NCBI GenBank assembly: GCA_027972325.1
Contig: JAPMOS010000005.1
Coordinates: 1,055,015 to 1,099,988 of the forward strand
Origin: Paratrimastix pyriformis
Lineage: Eukaryota; Preaxostyla; Paratrimastigidae
Direction: 5' to 3'
Length of the DNA: 44,974 bases
Shown here: positions 32,901 through 44,974 of the stretch, in pieces
How the letters are laid out: every line of letters starts with the position of its first letter
Position numbering within the stretch: position 1 is the stretch's first letter
Position numbers and translations under genes: made by a program
Notes under the pieces: model-generated
Database searches by the model: none
The model's input: the letters and a program-made list of their open reading frames with translations, nothing else
What the model was told of the DNA's origin: nothing

Positions 32901-34884
32901 GTGTAGTGGTGGTGGAACATGATGGCCGAGTGGTTAATTGGAATGAGAAGGTTGGTATAGGACCTAGGGGGGACGGGGGGGACGGGAAGCTTGTGATTGC
33001 AGAAATTTTTAAAATGGATGAGAACACCTTCTCTTGCTGGCCGGGGAACTTTTGGAGGACGGGGAAGAAATACGTCAGGCCGGTAAATCATGTTGTGAGT
33101 ATAATTGTGTGTGACAATGTGGAAGCGAGGATGAAATATCCGGTGGTGGAAGGTGGGATGGAGAGGATCTATAATTGGCTGGTAAAGCCGAAATACCAGA
33201 TGGCGGTCTGGGAGGGGTTCCGGACTGGATTTACTCAAGATGAAATTGGGTCAAAATTCGGTGGGAAGGTTCTAGTGGGAGGTGGAAAGGCTTGTTTATG
33301 GGAGATGTTGTGCGGATTATACAAAGAAGACTGAGGGAATGCTGTAACTATAAGGAGAGTTGGTCGTTACAGACTCTCTATTCCGCGGCAGTTGGATTTT
33401 TGGATGGGAGAACGGAGAAAGAGTGGCATCAGTTAGGGATCAGGATTGGGATGAAAAGAATTCTGGAGAAACTTATTGAGGGAAGGAAGGAGGAGTGGAT
33501 CGAAGTTTGGAAAGTGGTGATGGTTTGAGTAGGAGGAAGCGTGGACGGAATCGGTTAGGCGAGGTGGGAAGAAGAAGAAGAGGTATGATGGGGAAGTGGG
33601 AACGATTGGTAGTGGAGTGGGGGTTGTGGCGAGAATAATGGTTGGAGGGAAGGAATGGGATGTGCTGGATGATGATAATGATGAAGGTGAAGATACAACG
33701 GGGAGAGAAAAGGCGGGATGGATGTGGGGGGAGAGGGTGGTGATGATGGGAAAGAAAGGTGGTGGGGTGTGGGGGGACGGGGGATTGTGGGTGGAAGCAA
33801 GATAAAGTGGATGGGGGCAAGAAGAGGAATGATGAGGGGGGGTGAGAGGGAGGAAGATTCAGTTGAGATTGAAACTAAGAAATAATGGGACAGTATGTTA
33901 CTTCGCTCAGAGAGTACTGAGTACTCTGTGAGCGGTGTATATGCCACTGTACCGTTGCCATGGACTCTACCTCCATGGCAATAGGTTTTAAAGAAAAAAA
34001 GAGGAGGAGGAGGAGGAGGAGGAGGAGGGGGGAGGGAGGGGGGGGTTGGCGACTCGATCAGGGTGTGGTGTGTGTGTGTGTGTGTGTGGAGCAAAGGGAC
34101 AGGAACGCACAGCATGGGTGTTGTGGGTTGGGTTGGGTTGGGTTGGGTTGGGTTGGTTTGGGTTGGGTTGGGTTGGGTTGGGTTGGGTTGGGTTGGGTTG
34201 GTTTGGGTTGGATGTGCTGGTGCAACGGTGCGTGGAGTGTGGCCGCGGGGAACGGACCGGCGACCCGGGCGCACAGGACATGGCCCGCCATCTGGAAGAA
34301 GAGGACCAGCTGCTCCGGGGTGATCTATACCCACCATCACATCCCAGACGGGAATCAGAAGGGGGCGCGATCGTGATGGATGTGAACGGCCGAGTGTCCA
34401 CAGCAGACCTCTTTGCTTAAATTACCCACATAAATGGTGTTGTTGTTGGTATCGGTGGGCATCGGGAGGAATGCAGTCGGTGTCACCGGAAGAAGATAGA
34501 CGAGTGGTTGGGGTGGCCCATAGAGACGAACTGAGAGGGTATCCCCCAGAACAGGGGTCCCAGTGAGCGAGGCAGCTGTGTATGCCCCGGAAGTTGACTC
34601 GAATTCAACGCAGGCAAATTGCTTCGCATTGTGGGGATCACTGGTGTGAAAAAAAGCCGGGTGAAGAGAAGGAGGGGGAAGAAAAGATAGACGGACGGCA
34701 AGAGTCGAAGGTCGACGATTTTCCCACAGGCGCCCAGAAGAGCAAGAACATCATCACGGGAGAGAGTCGGGGAGAGGTTCTCGACAAAAACCGAGCGGTG
34801 CTGTGTGGGGAAAAGACTCTCTGGCTCGGGGGTTGCGGCAGTTCCATCTGGAACGGGATCGGCAGCCCGCGGGACTGCGTCCAT
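29939..34884 (-). CDS. SREK1: SREK1-like SR splicing regulator (two RRMs plus RS domain)
   Basis: Six exons in consistent phase: 34884-34697, 34640-34409, 34324-34258, 31559-31451, 31059-30941, 30807-29939 (527 aa). Donors are GTCCGT, GTCTGC, GTCCGT, GTCTGT and GTCCGT. RRM1 (about 25-95): SVFVENLSPTLSRDDVLALL, GKIVDLRLLPDP, FACVEFES. RRM2 (about 131-200): TIYVGNLSKEITPEQLVLFF, ARFGFVEFANPTDAAKALAL, NGSMMGGTPIRV. Then DPMAKVREAQATLAAKF, matching the MKRVREAQS segment that follows the RRM in animal SREK1 (SRrp86). The last exon encodes an RS/RE domain with RSRSRSRS and a long RE/RD stretch. SREK1 modulates other SR proteins in nuclear splice-site choice. Intron 3 (2.7 kb) carries two tandem 1.1-kb elements. 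The start is the first ATG in the RRM1 frame. It is divergent from gene G, with 81 bp between ATGs. Confidence 0.85.
31205..31320. repeat. GAT / GATGCT array, SREK1-like gene intron 4
   Basis: GATGATGTC and GATGCTGATG units inside intron 31450-31060. Confidence 0.85.
31636..31720. repeat. (GAG)n microsatellite at the left edge of the tandem elements
   Basis: GAG array immediately before the first AGAGCATTCC element start. The same array type separates the two copies (32865-32886) and follows the second (34001-34030). Confidence 0.9.
31721..32864 (+). mobile_element. 1.1-kb poly(A)-ended element, copy 1, with a 330-codon open frame
   Basis: Starts AGAGCATTCCGATGTGTAGT, then a tRNA-like A-box (GATGGCCGAGTGGTTAATTG). 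An uninterrupted frame runs 31846-32835 (MDENTFSCWPGNFWRTGKKY...), whose last third is low-complexity G/K/D/E. Near the end lie two palindromes (AGAGTACTGAGTACTCT and the hairpin TTGCCATGGA/TCCATGGCAA), followed by 25 A. The base composition is visibly less GC-rich than the host genes. No domain is recognised. Poly(A), 3' hairpin and Pol III-like A-box suggest a retroposon; a processed cDNA is the alternative. It lies antisense in intron 3 of the SREK1-like gene. Confidence 0.6.
32889..34000 (+). mobile_element. 1.1-kb poly(A)-ended element, copy 2
   Basis: Tandem, same-orientation second copy of the element at 31721-32864. It is about 95% identical over its length, differing mostly by short indels in G- and A-runs. 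It has the same start (AGAGCATTCC), A-box-like segment, 3' hairpin and A-rich end (interrupted by G). Its open frame is no longer continuous. It is followed by (GAG)n, as copy 1 is. Confidence 0.65.
34126..34212. repeat. (GGGTT)n pentanucleotide array
   Basis: About 17 units of GGGTT with two GGTTT interruptions, in intron 3 of the SREK1-like gene. It is G-rich on the plus strand and telomere-like in composition, but embedded between exons. Confidence 0.9.
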
Positions 34885-34965
34885 CTCGGGAGCGAGCCTG
34901 TACAACCCCAGGGGCACAGAAATTCGATCGATCGGTTGCGGGCGGCCAAGCCCGGCTCCCTCTTG

Positions 34966-43102
<8,137 letters not shown>

Positions 43103-43189
<87 letters not shown>

Positions 43190-43209
43190 GAGACATGCTG
43201 TGTATTTGC

Positions 43210-43295
<86 letters not shown>

Positions 43296-43375
43296 CTGGA
43301 TGATGATGATGATGATGATGATGATTGGATGATGATGAGGATGATGAGGATGATGGTGATGATGATGATGACCAC
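43103..43375. repeat. (GAT)n array downstream of gene G with a tail motif
   Basis: GAT array whose first TGA ends gene G. ACATGCTGTGTATTTGCGAT at 43193-43212 lies inside it. On the minus strand this motif runs straight into CTCTCATCATC. Confidence 0.9.
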
Positions 43376-43524
43376 ACCATACGATGATGATGCAGGCAGT
43401 TTATGTGGGCACGGGTGGGGACCCCGTGTTTGATCACTCAGAGAAAGAGGAGGAAATTGGATTGGGGGGGGGGGGGGGGGGAACAAAGAACAGGACCGGA
43501 ATCAGAAAAAAAAACCCATCCACC

Positions 43525-44489
<965 letters not shown>

Positions 44490-44925
44490 TTACAGATGGA
44501 TCGCCCATGGGGTCCACACTTGGTCGCCCCGGGACAGGAAGATCCAGTAACTGCAGCGCAGGACAGTGTCAGAGATCGAGGTGGAGAGGGTTTTGGAGCC
44601 AATGCCCAGCAGCCGGGTCATGGCATGATAGGAACGTGTCAGGAACCCGATGGAGCCCACCTCGAAGGGGACCAGCTCCACCGTCCAGCCCTTCACCGCC
44701 AGGTCGCGGGTCAGGGCCAAATAGCGGGCTGTTTTACGCTCGTGTGCCGCACTCACATTGTGCTCCGAGGGGACTGTAAGTTCCAGGAGCACAATCTTTC
44801 AGTGTCTCCGAGCGCAGCACCAGGTCCGGCGCTGCTGGGTGCCGGCACCCCCAGTGCAGCATCCAGGGGAACACCATTCGGGAAATCGGGGCAGGTCAAC
44901 GTACATCACCCAGTCACGGGCCAGA
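44490..44925 (-). pseudogene. C-terminal part of a LINE: restriction-like nuclease region
   Basis: Minus strand: DWVMYVDLPRFP, then PDLVLRSETLK, then (after a frame change near 44790) IVLLELTVPSEHNVSAAHER, KTARYLALTRDLAVKGWTVE, LVPFEVGSIGF, ending TPWAIHL* at 44490. The order fP..., RPDLVL ... ELTVP ... A.ERK..RY..L ... GW ... VEVG..GF is that seen at the C-terminus of many LINE-type proteins, and PD...E.T fits a PD-(D/E)XK nuclease core. The RT would lie beyond the window end. It is a different lineage from the LINE in gene D, whose equivalent block reads LLDVAITG. Confidence 0.6.
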
Positions 44926-44974
44926 TCAAGTAAGCTCGGCGGCAGCAAGCGGCAGCAGGTACGGCAGCAGGGGC

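Noticed and set aside
34046-34420. Small Gly/Leu/Trp-rich plus-strand protein over the GGGTT array
   Set aside because: It is a translation of the pentanucleotide repeat and runs antisense over two SREK1-like exons.

Overview
The window is a GC-rich (roughly 60-65%), intron-dense eukaryotic nuclear contig. It carries spliced genes, a tRNA with A/B boxes, non-LTR and Tc1 transposons, and eukaryote-only gene families (akirin, an SREK1-type SR protein, F-box/LRR proteins, DNase II). Short intergenic spacers, tiny host introns (down to 41 nt) and secreted beta-helix proteins suggest a free-living protist. A Preaxostyla-like flagellate such as Paratrimastix is a guess from gene style, not something shown here. 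The most striking general feature is the 5' splice site. Exons joined by reading phase and family homology give introns beginning GTCYGT (GTC at all but one of about 50 donors) instead of the usual GTRAGT/GTATGT.

Layout. 1-1505 (-): 3'-truncated gene A, a secreted protein of an unrecognised family. 1648-3969 (+): intronless F-box-like/LRR protein. 4417-10352 (+): gene B, a 10-exon full-length paralogue of gene A; its introns hold a 10-bp minisatellite split by a degenerate Tc1/mariner copy, and an unusual tRNA-Ala(GGC). 10410-10740 (-): LINE reverse-transcriptase scrap. 11032-11697 (-): akirin. 12521-14664 (-): DNase II. 14819-27814 (+): gene D, a 15-exon beta-helix/IPT/cadherin-like protein whose intron 5 contains a 5.8-kb antisense LINE (SLX1-like GIY-YIG, RT, RNase H, zinc motif, restriction-like nuclease). 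28446-29822 (-): F-box/LRR (AMN1-like). 29939-34884 (-): SREK1-like splicing regulator, with two tandem 1.1-kb poly(A)-ended elements in intron 3. 34966-43105 (+): 15-exon coiled-coil protein. 43106-44974: simple repeats and the C-terminal part of another LINE (-).

Almost every long intron is packed with (ATC)n/(GAT)n arrays. Many introns also contain decayed tandem copies of the neighbouring exon boundary. A recurrent motif, also found at the 3' end of the LINE, often abuts the (ATC)n arrays, which suggests that LINE/SINE tails seeded part of this repeat load. Three gene pairs (A/LRR, DNase II/D, SREK1/coiled-coil) are divergent with only 81-154 bp between start codons, so shared bidirectional promoters are likely. 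There is no obvious pathway linking the genes, apart from two related secreted proteins (A, B) and one further probable surface/secreted protein (D).
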